The notes under the pieces were generated by a model that worked only from the letters and a program-made list of their open reading frames with translations, was not told the origin of the DNA and searched no databases. Position numbers and translations under genes: made by a program. From the NCBI RefSeq assembly GCF_016862375.1, contig NZ_BOMV01000069.1, positions 1 through 64,000 of the forward strand: 64,000 nucleotides of DNA. The letters are read 5' to 3'. Below are positions 40,724 through 49,705 of this stretch, one piece after another; positions within the stretch are counted from its first letter, which is position 1; the number at the start of each line of letters is the position of its first letter. The DNA comes from Paractinoplanes rishiriensis. GTDB lineage: Bacteria > Actinomycetota > Actinomycetes > Mycobacteriales > Micromonosporaceae.

Positions 40724-41797
40724 GTGAGCATGAGCTCCCGCCCCATACGTGCCCTGGTCCTGGCCGCGACGGCCGTCCTGGCCGCCACCTCGCTGACCGC
40801 CTGCGGCTCCGACGACGAACCCGCCGCTGGCGGCGGTGCCACCACCGAGGCCGCGACGATCCGGCTCGGCTACTTCCCGAACATCACGCACGCGCCGGCC
40901 CTGATCGGCGTCAGCAAGGGCTTCCTCCAGGAGTCCCTCGGCACCACCAAGCTGGACGCCAAGACGTTCAACGCGGGCCCGGCGGCGATCGAGGCGCTGT
41001 TCTCCGACGCGATCGACGCTACGTACATCGGCCCGAACCCGGCGATCAACGGCTGGGCCCAGTCCAAGGGCGAGGGCCTCAAGATCATCGCGGGGAGCAC
41101 CTCGGCCGGTGCCGGCCTGGTGGTAAAGCCGGGCATCAACGCGGTGGCCGACCTCAAGGGTAAGAAGATCGCCACGCCACAGCTGGGCAACACCCAGGAC
41201 GTGGCGCTGCGGGCCTGGCTCAAGCAGAACGGTCTCAACGCCGACCAGCAGGGCGGCGGCGACGTCTCGGTGCTCCCGCAGGACAACGCGACCGCGCTGC
41301 AGGCGTTCAGCCAGGGCGCGATCGACGGCGCCTGGGTGCCGGAGCCGTTCTTCAGCCGGCTCCAACTCGACGCCGGCGGCAAGGTGCTGCTCAACGAGAA
41401 GGACCTGTGGCCGGGCGGCCAGTTCGTCACCACCCACCTGATCGTCTCGCAGAAGTTCCTCACCGAGCACCCGGAGACGGTCAAGAAGCTGCTCCAGGGC
41501 CACCTCAAGTCGCTGGACTTCGTCAAGAACAGCAACGCCGAGGCACAGACCGCGGCCAACGCCCAGATCGAGGCGCTCAGCGGCAAGCCGCTCAAGCCCG
41601 AGGTGCTCTCCACCGCGTTCCAGAACCTCACCTACACCGCCGACCCGATCGCGTCCTCGCTGTTCACCAGCGCCCAGCACGCGCAGGACGTCGGCCTGCT
41701 CAAGCCCGTGGACCTCAAGGGCATCTACCACCTCGGCCCGCTGAACGAGCTGCTCAAGGCGGCCGGTCAGCCCGAGGTGAGCGACGCCGCGGCCTGA
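40724..41797 (+). CDS. ssuA: ABC transporter substrate-binding lipoprotein (SsuA/NMT1 type)
   Basis: A 357-residue lipoprotein with signal and lipobox LTAC, Cys27, then IRLGYFPNITHAPALIGVSKGFL and YIGPNPAINGWAQSKGEGLKII, the SsuA/TauA/NrtA fold. It binds sulfonates, taurine or nitrate outside the membrane. The start is GTG 40724 or ATG 40730. First gene of the transporter operon after the Rrf2 regulator. Confidence 0.92.
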   Translation: MSMSSRPIRALVLAATAVLAATSLTACGSDDEPAAGGGATTEAATIRLGYFPNITHAPALIGVSKGFLQESLGTTKLDAKTFNAGPAAIEALFSDAIDATYIGPNPAINGWAQSKGEGLKIIAGSTSAGAGLVVKPGINAVADLKGKKIATPQLGNTQDVALRAWLKQNGLNADQQGGGDVSVLPQDNATALQAFSQGAIDGAWVPEPFFSRLQLDAGGKVLLNEKDLWPGGQFVTTHLIVSQKFLTEHPETVKKLLQGHLKSLDFVKNSNAEAQTAANAQIEALSGKPLKPEVLSTAFQNLTYTADPIASSLFTSAQHAQDVGLLKPVDLKGIYHLGPLNELLKAAGQPEVSDAAA

Positions 41798-41807
41798 GGG
41801 GGAAGCC

Positions 41808-42551
41808 ATGAACCTCGTCGAGATCCGGGAAGTATCCAAGCAGTACGGAACGGGCAACAGCACCCTGCTCGCCCTCGACCGCGTCTCGCTGACCGTCCGG
41901 CAGGGTGAGTTCGTCTGCCTGCTGGGTGCCTCCGGCTGCGGCAAGAGCACGCTGCTCTCGCTGGTCGCCGGGCTCGACGCGATCTCCGGCGGCACCCTGG
42001 ACATCGGCGGCCGGCACGTGTCGCTGATGTTCCAGGAGGCCGCGCTCTACCCCTGGCTGTCGGTCACCGGCAACGTGGAACTGCCGCTGCGGCTGGCCGG
42101 CGTCGGCCGGGCCGAGCGCCGCAAGCGGGCCGGCGAACTGCTGGAGATCGTGCGGCTGGGCGGCTTCGCCGACAAGCGGCCGCACGAGCTCTCCGGCGGC
42201 ATGCGGCAGCGGGTCGCGCTGGCCCGGGCGCTGGCACAGGACGCGGACATCCTGCTGATGGACGAGCCGTTCGGTGCGCTGGACGCGATGACCCGGGACA
42301 TCCTGCACGACGAGCTGGAGCGGATCTGGCGCGAGCAGGAGCTGACCGTGCTGTTCGTGACCCACAACGTCCGCGAGGCGGTCCGGCTCGGCGACCGGGT
42401 GGTGCTGCTCAGCAGCCGGCCCGGCCGGGTCATCGAGGAGTTCCCGGTCGACCACGAGCGGCCGCGGCGGATCGACTCCCCCGAGGTGGCCGCGCAGGCC
42501 GCCGAGATCACTGACCGGCTCCGCGCGGAGGTGGCCCGCCATGGTCATTAG
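41808..42551 (+). CDS. ssuB: ABC transporter ATPase (SsuB/TauB type)
   Basis: A 247-residue ATPase: Walker A LLGASGCGKSTLL, Q-loop FQEAALYPWL, signature LSGGMRQRVALARAL, Walker B ILLMDEPFGALDA, switch His in FVTHNVREA. It powers uptake by the adjacent binding protein and permease. Ends 11 bp inside the next gene. Confidence 0.95.
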   Translation: MNLVEIREVSKQYGTGNSTLLALDRVSLTVRQGEFVCLLGASGCGKSTLLSLVAGLDAISGGTLDIGGRHVSLMFQEAALYPWLSVTGNVELPLRLAGVGRAERRKRAGELLEIVRLGGFADKRPHELSGGMRQRVALARALAQDADILLMDEPFGALDAMTRDILHDELERIWREQELTVLFVTHNVREAVRLGDRVVLLSSRPGRVIEEFPVDHERPRRIDSPEVAAQAAEITDRLRAEVARHGH

Positions 42552-43416
42552 AGAGGTGTCCCCGGCATCCGAGAAGACCGCCCAGGTCACCGGCCTGGAC
42601 GCGCTGGAACTGGGGCCCACGACCGGCAAGCCTCCCCTCGGACCGCGGATCTGGCGCAGTGCCTGGCCCAAGCTGCTGGCCGTGGCGATCGTGGTGATCG
42701 CCTGGCAGGCCGTGGTCTGGGCGGAGTGGAAGCCGGAGTTCGTGCTGCCCGGTCCGGGGACGGTGTTCGCCGACCTGGGCGACGTGCTCACCACGGCCGA
42801 CTTCTGGAGCGGCGTCTGGCTCACCCTGACCCGGGCGATCACCGGCTTCCTGCTGGCGGTCGCGATCGGCACCGTGGTCGGCGCCGCGGTCTCCCGGTTC
42901 GCCCCGCTGCGGGCCGCGATCGGGTCGCTGATCACCGGCCTGCAGACGATGCCGTCGATCATGTGGTTCCCGCTGGCCATCCTGCTGTTCCAGATCAGCG
43001 AGAGCGCGATCATGTTCGTGGTCATCATCGGCGCCGCGCCGTCGGTGGCGAACGGTCTGATCAGCGGCATCGACTACGTGCCGCGGACCTGGCTGCGGGT
43101 CGGCCAGGTGCTGGGCATGAAGGGCATCGCGAAGTACCGGCACCTGATCCTGCCGGCCTCGCTGCCGTCCTTCATCTCCGGGCTCAAGCAGGGCTGGGCG
43201 TTCTCCTGGCGCAGCCTGATGGCCGGCGAACTGCTGGTCATCGTGCCGGGCGCATTGTCCATCGGGGTCCGCATGCAGCAGGCCCGCGACCTGAGCGACT
43301 CCAGCCTGGTGATCTGCTACATCATCGTGGTGCTGATCATCGGCATCCTGATCGATGTGCTGTTCAACACGGCCGACAACGCGCTGCGCCGCCGCTGGGG
43401 CCTGCTCGGTTCCTAG
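42541..43416 (+). CDS. ssuC: ABC transporter permease (SsuC/TauC type)
   Basis: A 291-residue permease with about six membrane helices (first about 42-60, KLLAVAIVVIAWQAVVW) and the coupling motif GMKGIAKYRHLILPASLPSFISGLKQGWAFSWRSLMAGEL (EAA loop). The start overlaps ssuB by 11 bp. It forms the membrane channel of the transporter. The stop overlaps the convergent next gene by 4 bp. Confidence 0.94.
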   Translation: MVIREVSPASEKTAQVTGLDALELGPTTGKPPLGPRIWRSAWPKLLAVAIVVIAWQAVVWAEWKPEFVLPGPGTVFADLGDVLTTADFWSGVWLTLTRAITGFLLAVAIGTVVGAAVSRFAPLRAAIGSLITGLQTMPSIMWFPLAILLFQISESAIMFVVIIGAAPSVANGLISGIDYVPRTWLRVGQVLGMKGIAKYRHLILPASLPSFISGLKQGWAFSWRSLMAGELLVIVPGALSIGVRMQQARDLSDSSLVICYIIVVLIIGILIDVLFNTADNALRRRWGLLGS

Positions 43417-44300
43417 AGCGGGCGTACCGACTTGAGCACGTCGTCCACCACGTAGTCGAACTGCTTGTGGGTGCCGGGGATCGACACGTACAGGATGGCG
43501 GCGGTCGGTTTGCCGACGTCGATGACCGCCACCGCGGACAACTCCTCGGTGGCGGTCAGCCCCGGCTCGTTGAAGCGCAGCCGGAACTCACTCACGTAGG
43601 CCGGCAGGCCGCCCAGCCTGGTCAACCCGTCCCGGATCGGCTCCAGGGTGTTGGGCTGCGGGTAATACTCGGCGCGCACGTCGGCCGCCACCTGCCGGCC
43701 CACGCACTCCAGATCGAGCACCACCGCGTCGTTGTCCGCGGCCGGCACCGCGGCCGACAGGATTGACGCGTGGTAGTTGCCGCCGCCATAGCGTTCGGTG
43801 ATGAAGTGCTGGCCGACCCGGTAGGGCACCTCGAGCGTCCCGGCTCGCCACACCTCGTTCCAAGGCACCCATGGCGCCCCGTACGACTTATAGGAGATAC
43901 CGGCGTCCTGGTCGGTGGTGCGCTCGCCGGTTGCCGGCGGCGGCGCACTGGGTGCCTGGGTGGGCCCGGCGCTCGGCGAGCCGGTCGGCGCCGGGCACGC
44001 CTGTGCCAGCGGCGGGCGCACGTCGGTGGGTGCCGAGGCCTTCCGGCGGAACGGGTCGCCCTCGCCACTGAGCACCATGACGAGCACAATGGTCAGACCG
44101 ATCGCGAGGATGGCGCCGGCGACGCCGGCAAAGACGAACATCTGCCGCCGGCGCCGTCGTGGTCCATCCGGCGGGGGCGGCTCCGGCAGGTCGGTGGGTG
44201 GCGGATCCTGCGGGGGTACGCCCGGGGCCGTGACCATGCCGGACGCGAACCGCCGACCCGGCTGCTGCCAGGCGAAGGTCTCCGGGGTCGGCTCGGCCAT
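43413..44300 (-). CDS. Membrane-anchored protein with Pro-rich N-terminus
   Basis: A 295-residue protein: a cytoplasmic Pro-rich part (about 1-50, PPQDPPPTDLPEPPPPDGPRR), one membrane helix (about 53-75, VFAGVAGAILAIGLTIVLVMVL), a Pro/Ala linker and an extracytoplasmic beta/alpha domain (WVPWNEVWRAGTLEVPYRVGQHFITER, VVLDLECVGRQVAADVR). This architecture is common in Micromonosporaceae unknowns. No motif points to an enzyme. Confidence 0.8.
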   Translation of the reverse strand: MAEPTPETFAWQQPGRRFASGMVTAPGVPPQDPPPTDLPEPPPPDGPRRRRRQMFVFAGVAGAILAIGLTIVLVMVLSGEGDPFRRKASAPTDVRPPLAQACPAPTGSPSAGPTQAPSAPPPATGERTTDQDAGISYKSYGAPWVPWNEVWRAGTLEVPYRVGQHFITERYGGGNYHASILSAAVPAADNDAVVLDLECVGRQVAADVRAEYYPQPNTLEPIRDGLTRLGGLPAYVSEFRLRFNEPGLTATEELSAVAVIDVGKPTAAILYVSIPGTHKQFDYVVDDVLKSVRPL

Positions 44301-44378
44301 GAATCCCAGTGAACACCACGAAGCTGTGGGGATCGCCTTCAGACGTCTCGAGGGTGGCGGGCGGGGCGGTTGGAAGGT

Positions 44379-44573
44379 TCACCGAGTCAGTGTGGTGCTC
44401 CCGTCGCCGCCGCCGATAAGTCGGACGATCTGCTGCTCGATTCCGCTGCCGGCGGACGGAGCGTGCTCGGCCGGATACCATGGTGCGAACGCGACCACCA
44501 GGACGGCGACCAAGCCGGCGCAGGCGACCGCGAGCACGAACCCCAACTCCCGGCGGGCGGGCTTGTTGCTCAT
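44379..44573 (-). CDS. Small single-pass membrane protein
   Basis: A 64-residue protein, ATG 44573 behind GGAGGACTGCC, with a basic start (MSNKPARRELG), one helix (about 11-33, FVLAVACAGLVAVLVVAFAPWY) and a Gly/Ser/Thr-rich tail outside. Similar actinobacterial small proteins begin SxRRELG and have the WYPAxxA end; function unknown. Confidence 0.75.
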   Translation of the reverse strand: MSNKPARRELGFVLAVACAGLVAVLVVAFAPWYPAEHAPSAGSGIEQQIVRLIGGGDGSTTLTR

Positions 44574-44694
44574 GGCAGTCCTCCCGGGCCGAGGCGTCGG
44601 CGTGCGACAGCGGTCATCTATAAGACGCCACCCACGGCGATCAGGTTGCACCCCAACCCAGCCGATCTTCAGTGAGTTCGGCTACCGTCTCTCC

Positions 44695-45408
44695 ATGGAA
44701 CTCGTGTATCCCCCGGTCATCGCCTTAGCCAAGACGATGTTCCGCGTGCTCGATCTCAAGATCGAGGTCGACGGCGCCGAGCACATCCCGCGCGAGGGCG
44801 GCGCGGTGCTGGCGAGTAACCACGTGAGCTACCTGGACTTCATCTTCTGCGGGCTGGCGGCCCAGCCGGCCAAGCGACTGGTGCGCTTCATGGCCAAGAA
44901 GGCGGTCTTCGACCATCGCATCAGCGGCCCGCTGATGCGCGGCATGCGGCACATCCCGGTCGACCGGGACGCCGGTGCCGCCTCGTTCCGCGAGGCCACC
45001 ACGGCGCTCAAGGACGGCGAGGTGGTCGGCGTCTTCCCCGAGGCGACGATCAGCGAGTCGTTCACGGTCAAGGAACTCAAGTCGGGTGCCGTCCGGCTGG
45101 CCCGCACCGGCAAGGTGCCGCTCATCCCGATGGTGGTGTGGGGTCCGCACCGGTTGTGGACCAAGGGCCGCCCCAAGGAGCTGACCAAGCGGCACGTCCC
45201 GGTGCTGATCAAGGTCGGCGAGGCGATCGAGATCCCCAAGGGCGTCTCCCCCGACGCCATCTCGGCAACCCTCAAGGAACGGCTCAGCGGCCTGCTGGAC
45301 GCCGCGCAACAGGCATACCCGGACCAGCCCGCCGGCCCGGACGACCGCTGGTGGCTGCCCGCACACCTGGGTGGCACGGCGCCGCTACCGGAGGCCGCAG
45401 CTGTCTGA
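44695..45408 (+). CDS. plsC: 1-acyl-glycerol-3-phosphate acyltransferase
   Basis: A 237-residue PlsC-family acyltransferase that transfers a fatty acid to the sn-2 position in phospholipid synthesis. Motif 1 NHVSYLDFIF, motif 2 near MRHIPVDR, motif 3 VVGVFPEATISES. ATG 44695 gives MELVYPPVIALAKT, with no membrane helix of the large type. Actinobacteria have several paralogues, so the exact substrate is open. Confidence 0.93.
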   Translation: MELVYPPVIALAKTMFRVLDLKIEVDGAEHIPREGGAVLASNHVSYLDFIFCGLAAQPAKRLVRFMAKKAVFDHRISGPLMRGMRHIPVDRDAGAASFREATTALKDGEVVGVFPEATISESFTVKELKSGAVRLARTGKVPLIPMVVWGPHRLWTKGRPKELTKRHVPVLIKVGEAIEIPKGVSPDAISATLKERLSGLLDAAQQAYPDQPAGPDDRWWLPAHLGGTAPLPEAAAV

Positions 45409-45421
45409 CCGTTGGCGCACG

Positions 45422-45456
45422 TCGGCGCCGCACCCCGGCCTGGGATGCGGCGCCGA
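45422..45456. terminator. Hairpin between plsC and the cold shock gene
   Basis: An 11-bp perfect stem TCGGCGCCGCA/TGCGGCGCCGA with a 13-nt loop between convergent genes; probably ends both transcripts. Confidence 0.7.
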
Positions 45457-45484
45457 GTTGTTCAGACCGCGGGTTGGTCCGAGA

Positions 45485-45688
45485 TCAGATCGCGCGGATG
45501 TTCGCGGCCTGCGGGCCCTTCTGGCCCTGCGTCACCTCGAACTCGACTCGCTGATTCTCGTCCAGGCTGCGGTAGCCCGACATCTGGATAGCGGAGAAGT
45601 GGGCAAAGACGTCGGCGCCGCCGTCGTCGGGGGTGATGAACCCGAAGCCCTTGTCCGCGTTGAACCACTTCACAACGCCGGTAACCAT
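45485..45688 (-). CDS. cspA: Cold shock protein
   Basis: A 67-residue CSD protein: MVTGVVKWFNADKGFGFITP with RNP1 KGFGFI and RNP2 VFAHF, then the conserved QKGPQAANI end. It binds single-stranded RNA and helps translation. ATG 45688 or the adjacent ATG 45691 follows GAGGAG. The divergent gene starts about 215 bp away, leaving room for a long 5' untranslated leader as in many csp genes. Confidence 0.95.
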   Translation of the reverse strand: MVTGVVKWFNADKGFGFITPDDGGADVFAHFSAIQMSGYRSLDENQRVEFEVTQGQKGPQAANIRAI

Positions 45689-45904
45689 CATCGTCTCCTC
45701 GACGGTCGATCGCTCCCGACCATTATGGACGGGAGCGAGGTGGTAAGACCCGAATTTCCCGGGTCTCGTGTCGCCGTACTGATCGCCCGTACCGGAGCAA
45801 CCCGGGTTACGACAAAGAGCGCCTGGGCAGACTTCCCCACAGGCGCTCCTAAGTACTTGGGAACCAAACTGACAACGCTCGGAGCGTAGCACGGGAAAGG
45901 TGGC

Positions 45905-46327
45905 TTGCCGGTGATCGACGTACAACTTGCGCAGCGGTTGAAAACGGCCGGGCTGGCGTGGAAGCCGGCGCTCGGTGACCGGTTCGCCATCCCCGACCGT
46001 GACCTCGACGAAGAGGTCTTTGTCCTCAGCAACATGACCGTCGAGGTGCACACGGTGCCGGAGGGCCGGGTGATCGGTTTCAACGGCACCACCGAGTGGG
46101 CGCTGGACGACGTGGAGATCGACGAAACCGTCTGGCTGCCCCGCGAGGACCAGCTGCGGGAACTGCTCGGCGGCACGTTCCGCGAGCTGCGGCGCGGGAC
46201 GACCGGGTTCGAGGTGCGGATCGACCTGCTGGGCGAGGAACGGGTGTTCGCCGCGGCCTCCGCCGAGGAGACGTACGCGACGGCGTTACTGCACCTGCTG
46301 GCCGCCGCCGGGGTGACCGGCGAGTAG
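45905..46327 (+). CDS. Conserved hypothetical protein, 140 aa
   Basis: A 140-residue actinobacterial conserved protein (LAQRLKTAGLAWKPALGDRFAIPDRDLDEEVFVLSNMTVEV, then FNGTTEWALDDV). The pattern of RFxI..RDLD and TxWALD is typical of pyrophosphohydrolase-like or 'pilus assembly CpaE' misannotations; no catalytic motif seen. TTG 45905 or GTG 45911 starts. The 3' end overlaps adnB by 42 bp on the other strand. Confidence 0.75.
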   Translation: MPVIDVQLAQRLKTAGLAWKPALGDRFAIPDRDLDEEVFVLSNMTVEVHTVPEGRVIGFNGTTEWALDDVEIDETVWLPREDQLRELLGGTFRELRRGTTGFEVRIDLLGEERVFAAASAEETYATALLHLLAAAGVTGE

Positions 46328-49300
46328 CGGAACCGCCTCCACCAGGGCGGCCAGTTCGGACTCGTCGAGCAGGTCGGCCGGGCGTACGGTGACCTGGTCT
46401 TTGACGTAGTGAAAACCGGCCCGGACCCGGTTCACCGGAACGCCGGCCAGCGACGCCCAGGCGACCCGGTAGGCGGCCAGCTGCACCGCGGCGGCCTCGG
46501 CGGCGGCACCGGTGGGACGGCGGCCGGTCTTCCAGTCGATCACGTCGAACCGGTTGCCCGGCTCGGCGAAGACGGCATCCATCCGCCCCCGGATCACCAC
46601 GCCGCCCACCGAGGTCGCGAACGGCACCTCCACCTCGATCGGAGTACGGTCGGCCCACTCCCCGGTCAGGAAGGCCTCCTGCAGGGCGGTCAGCTCCTCG
46701 TCGACGGCCGCGTCGTCGTCCGCGGCACCGGGCAGCTCGTCGATGTCGATCAGCCGGGCCGAGCCGAACCGCTGCTCCAGCCAGGCGTGGAACGCGGTGC
46801 CCCGGCGGGCGTACGGGGCCGGCCGCGGCGGCAGCGGGCGGCGCAGCGAGCGGGCCAGCGCCTGCGGGTCGCGCCGGAGTACCACCAGCTGAGAAACCGA
46901 CAGATGGGCGGGCAGTGCCACCTCGAGCGGGCCGTCCCGCCGGGACCGTTCGTCCCGTTCCGCGAGCAACAGGCCGGCCTCGCGACGCCAGCGCGCTATA
47001 TCCGGATCTGCGACATCCGCCTCTTCTTGCGGTATGCCAATCAAGTCGGCCGCCAGCCCCGCCCGGGCGGCCACTTCGGGATTGCGGGCAGCGAGATCGG
47101 CGAACGCCTCGGCGGCCGACGCGTCCGGGTCGGCGATCATCCGCCGGATCAGGTCGGCGGCCGCCGCCATCGCCGGGCGGCGCAGGCCCAGCGGGTCGGA
47201 CGGCCACTCGGCGGTCACCACCGCCTCGGCCGACGGGTTGGTGGCGTCCGGCGCCGGCTCGGGCGTCCACACGTCGACCACGCCGGCGCCCTCCGCGCAG
47301 GTGGCCCGGATCTCGTCGAGGAAGACCGAGGCGCCGCGCGGCCGCTTCACGCCGTCGCCCCACCAGTAACCCGAGGCCAGCAGCAGCCGCCGGGGCCGGG
47401 TCACGGCCACGTAGGCGAGCCGGCGTTCCTCGCGTTCGTCGTGCTCCCGCCAGGCCCGGGTGAACGCGGACAGCGCGGCCACCGCGTCCTTCTGGTCCAC
47501 CGCCTCGGACAGGTCGAACCGGGGCAGGCCGTCGGCGTCGCCGCGCAGCGGGAACGGCAGCACGCCGATGCCCATCAGGTAGTGGTCGGACCCGCGGATG
47601 ACACCGGGCCAGACGCCCTTGCAGAGACCGGCCACCGAGACCACGTCCCACTCCAGGCCCTTGGCGGCGTGCGCGGTCAGGATCTGCACCGCGCCCTCGA
47701 CGACGTCGACCTGGCCCGGTTCGAGGCCGCGTTCCTCCTCCTCGGCGGCGGCCAGGAAGGCGAGAAAGCCGGCCAGGGTGCTGCCGTCGGTCTCGGCCGC
47801 ATAGCGCGCCGCCACGTCGCCGAGTGCGTCCAGGTGACCGCGGGCCAGCCCGGCGTCGCCGGCATGCCAGCCGCGCACCGCCACCTCGACGTCCAGGCCG
47901 GTGGTGCGTTCGATGTCCGCGACCAGGTCGGGCAGGGGCTGGTCGAGGCGCTGCCGGAGGGCGCTCAATTCGCGGCTGTACGCGCGCAGGCGCAGATAGC
48001 CCTCGGCCGAGTACTGCTGCGGTGCGCCCAGGTCGGCCATCGCCTCGACCAGGGTGGCGTCGTCGAGGCGGTCGCCCACCACCTCCTCGGGGTCGCGGCC
48101 GCCAGACACCGCGGCCCGGGCCGCGGCCAGTCCGCGGGCCCGGCGGTGCAGGGCCACCAGGTCGCGCGGGCCGATCCGCCAGCGGGCACCGGTGAGCAGG
48201 CGCAGCAGCGAGGCGCCGTCGGTCGGGTCGGCCAGCACCCGCAGCGTGCAGACGACGTCGCGTACCTCCGGGGTGTCCAGGAGGCCGCCCAGGCCGACCA
48301 CCTCGACCGGCAGGCCGCGAGCCCGCAACGCCTCCTCGATCGCCGGGATCTGGCTGCGCACCCGCACCAGAACGGCGCTGGTCGGCCGTTTCTCGAGCGG
48401 GATCTGCTCGGCGGGAGTGTCGGGCAGGCCGGCCGCGATCCGCCAGGCGGTCAGCATCGAGTCGGCGATCCACCCGGCCTCGTCCGCGAAGGTGGGCAGC
48501 AGGGCGCAGGTCACCGTGCGGCCGCCCACGCTGCCGGCCACCCGGCGGGCCGGAACCAACTCGGCCACCCGGGCGCCGGCGGCCCGCAGCGGACCGGACA
48601 ATTCGTTGGCCACCTGGAGGATCTCGGGCCGGTTGCGCCAGCTGCGGGTCAGGTTGAGCACCCAGGCGTCGGCGCCGCGCGGCCCGGTGAACTCGGCCGG
48701 GAACCGGTCGAGCGTGCCGGCCGAAGCCCCGCGCCAGCCATAGATCGACTGGCAGGGGTCGCCCACCGCGGTGACCGGGTGCCCGCCGCCGAACAGCGCG
48801 TTCAGCATGGTCACCTGGGCGTGGCTGGTGTCCTGGTATTCGTCCAGCAGGACGATCTTGAACCGGCCACGCTCGATCTCGCCGACCTCCGGGTGGTCCC
48901 GGGCCACCCGCGCCGCGCGGGCCATCTGGTCGCCGAAATCCATCGCCTCGAGGTCGAGTTTGCGCTGGTCGTAGAGCCGCACCAGGGGCAGCAGGGTGAG
49001 CCGCTGGCGCTGCCTCTGCAGCATGTCGGCCACGTCCTTGTAGACCCGGCCCGGCAGTTCCTGCACCTCGGCGAAGAACCGTCCGGTCCAGGCGGCCAGC
49101 GCGTCCGGGGTGACCAGGTGCTCGGCGAGTTCGGCGGCGAGGGCCAGCACGTCGTCGGTGACGGTGCCGGGCGCCCGGTTCAGACCCGTCATTTCGCCGG
49201 TGTACGAGCGGACCAGCGAGTCGACGATCTGCCAGCGGGCGGCCTCGGTGAGCAGCCGGGCGGACGGTTCGTAGCCGGCGCGCAGGCCGTGCTCGGTGAC

Positions 49301-49705
49301 GACCCGGGCCGCGTACGAGTGATAGGTGGAGATGGTGGCCTCGCCGGCGAAGGCGTCGTCCCGCCCGAGGCGCCGGACCAACTGCCCGAGCCGGGTACGC
49401 ACCCGGTGCGCCAACTCTCCCGCGGCCTTCCGGGTGAACGTTAGGCCGAGGATCTCGTCCGGGTGCGCATACCCGTTCGCGACCAGCCAGACCACCCGGG
49501 ACGCCATCGTCTCGGTCTTGCCCGATCCCGCGCCGGCCACCACCAGCAGCGGCTCCACCGGCGCCGAGATGATCGCCACCTGCTCCGGCGTGGGCGGATG
49601 AAGGCGCAACAACCGGGCCAGCTCGGCCGGCGTGAAGCGCGGTCCCGAGTCGGCACGGCGGCGCGGCGCCGCCGGTTCGTCGGCGAAGAGGCTGGGCTGT
49701 GTCAC
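46286..49705 (-). CDS. adnB: AdnB helicase-nuclease subunit
   Basis: A 1139-residue subunit of the AdnAB motor-nuclease, which resects double-strand breaks in actinobacteria in place of RecBCD/AddAB. Motif I AGAGSGKTETMASR, motif II LLDEYQDTSHAQ, motif III GDPCQSIYGWRGA, motif VI LAYVAVTRPRR, then a C-terminal RecB-family nuclease with RFDVIDWKTGRRPT and AVQLAAYRVAW. GTG 49705 overlaps the adnA stop by GTGA, so the two are made together. Counterpart of Rv3201c. Confidence 0.95.
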   Translation of the reverse strand: MTQPSLFADEPAAPRRRADSGPRFTPAELARLLRLHPPTPEQVAIISAPVEPLLVVAGAGSGKTETMASRVVWLVANGYAHPDEILGLTFTRKAAGELAHRVRTRLGQLVRRLGRDDAFAGEATISTYHSYAARVVTEHGLRAGYEPSARLLTEAARWQIVDSLVRSYTGEMTGLNRAPGTVTDDVLALAAELAEHLVTPDALAAWTGRFFAEVQELPGRVYKDVADMLQRQRQRLTLLPLVRLYDQRKLDLEAMDFGDQMARAARVARDHPEVGEIERGRFKIVLLDEYQDTSHAQVTMLNALFGGGHPVTAVGDPCQSIYGWRGASAGTLDRFPAEFTGPRGADAWVLNLTRSWRNRPEILQVANELSGPLRAAGARVAELVPARRVAGSVGGRTVTCALLPTFADEAGWIADSMLTAWRIAAGLPDTPAEQIPLEKRPTSAVLVRVRSQIPAIEEALRARGLPVEVVGLGGLLDTPEVRDVVCTLRVLADPTDGASLLRLLTGARWRIGPRDLVALHRRARGLAAARAAVSGGRDPEEVVGDRLDDATLVEAMADLGAPQQYSAEGYLRLRAYSRELSALRQRLDQPLPDLVADIERTTGLDVEVAVRGWHAGDAGLARGHLDALGDVAARYAAETDGSTLAGFLAFLAAAEEEERGLEPGQVDVVEGAVQILTAHAAKGLEWDVVSVAGLCKGVWPGVIRGSDHYLMGIGVLPFPLRGDADGLPRFDLSEAVDQKDAVAALSAFTRAWREHDEREERRLAYVAVTRPRRLLLASGYWWGDGVKRPRGASVFLDEIRATCAEGAGVVDVWTPEPAPDATNPSAEAVVTAEWPSDPLGLRRPAMAAAADLIRRMIADPDASAAEAFADLAARNPEVAARAGLAADLIGIPQEEADVADPDIARWRREAGLLLAERDERSRRDGPLEVALPAHLSVSQLVVLRRDPQALARSLRRPLPPRPAPYARRGTAFHAWLEQRFGSARLIDIDELPGAADDDAAVDEELTALQEAFLTGEWADRTPIEVEVPFATSVGGVVIRGRMDAVFAEPGNRFDVIDWKTGRRPTGAAAEAAAVQLAAYRVAWASLAGVPVNRVRAGFHYVKDQVTVRPADLLDESELAALVEAVPLLAGHPGGGQQVQ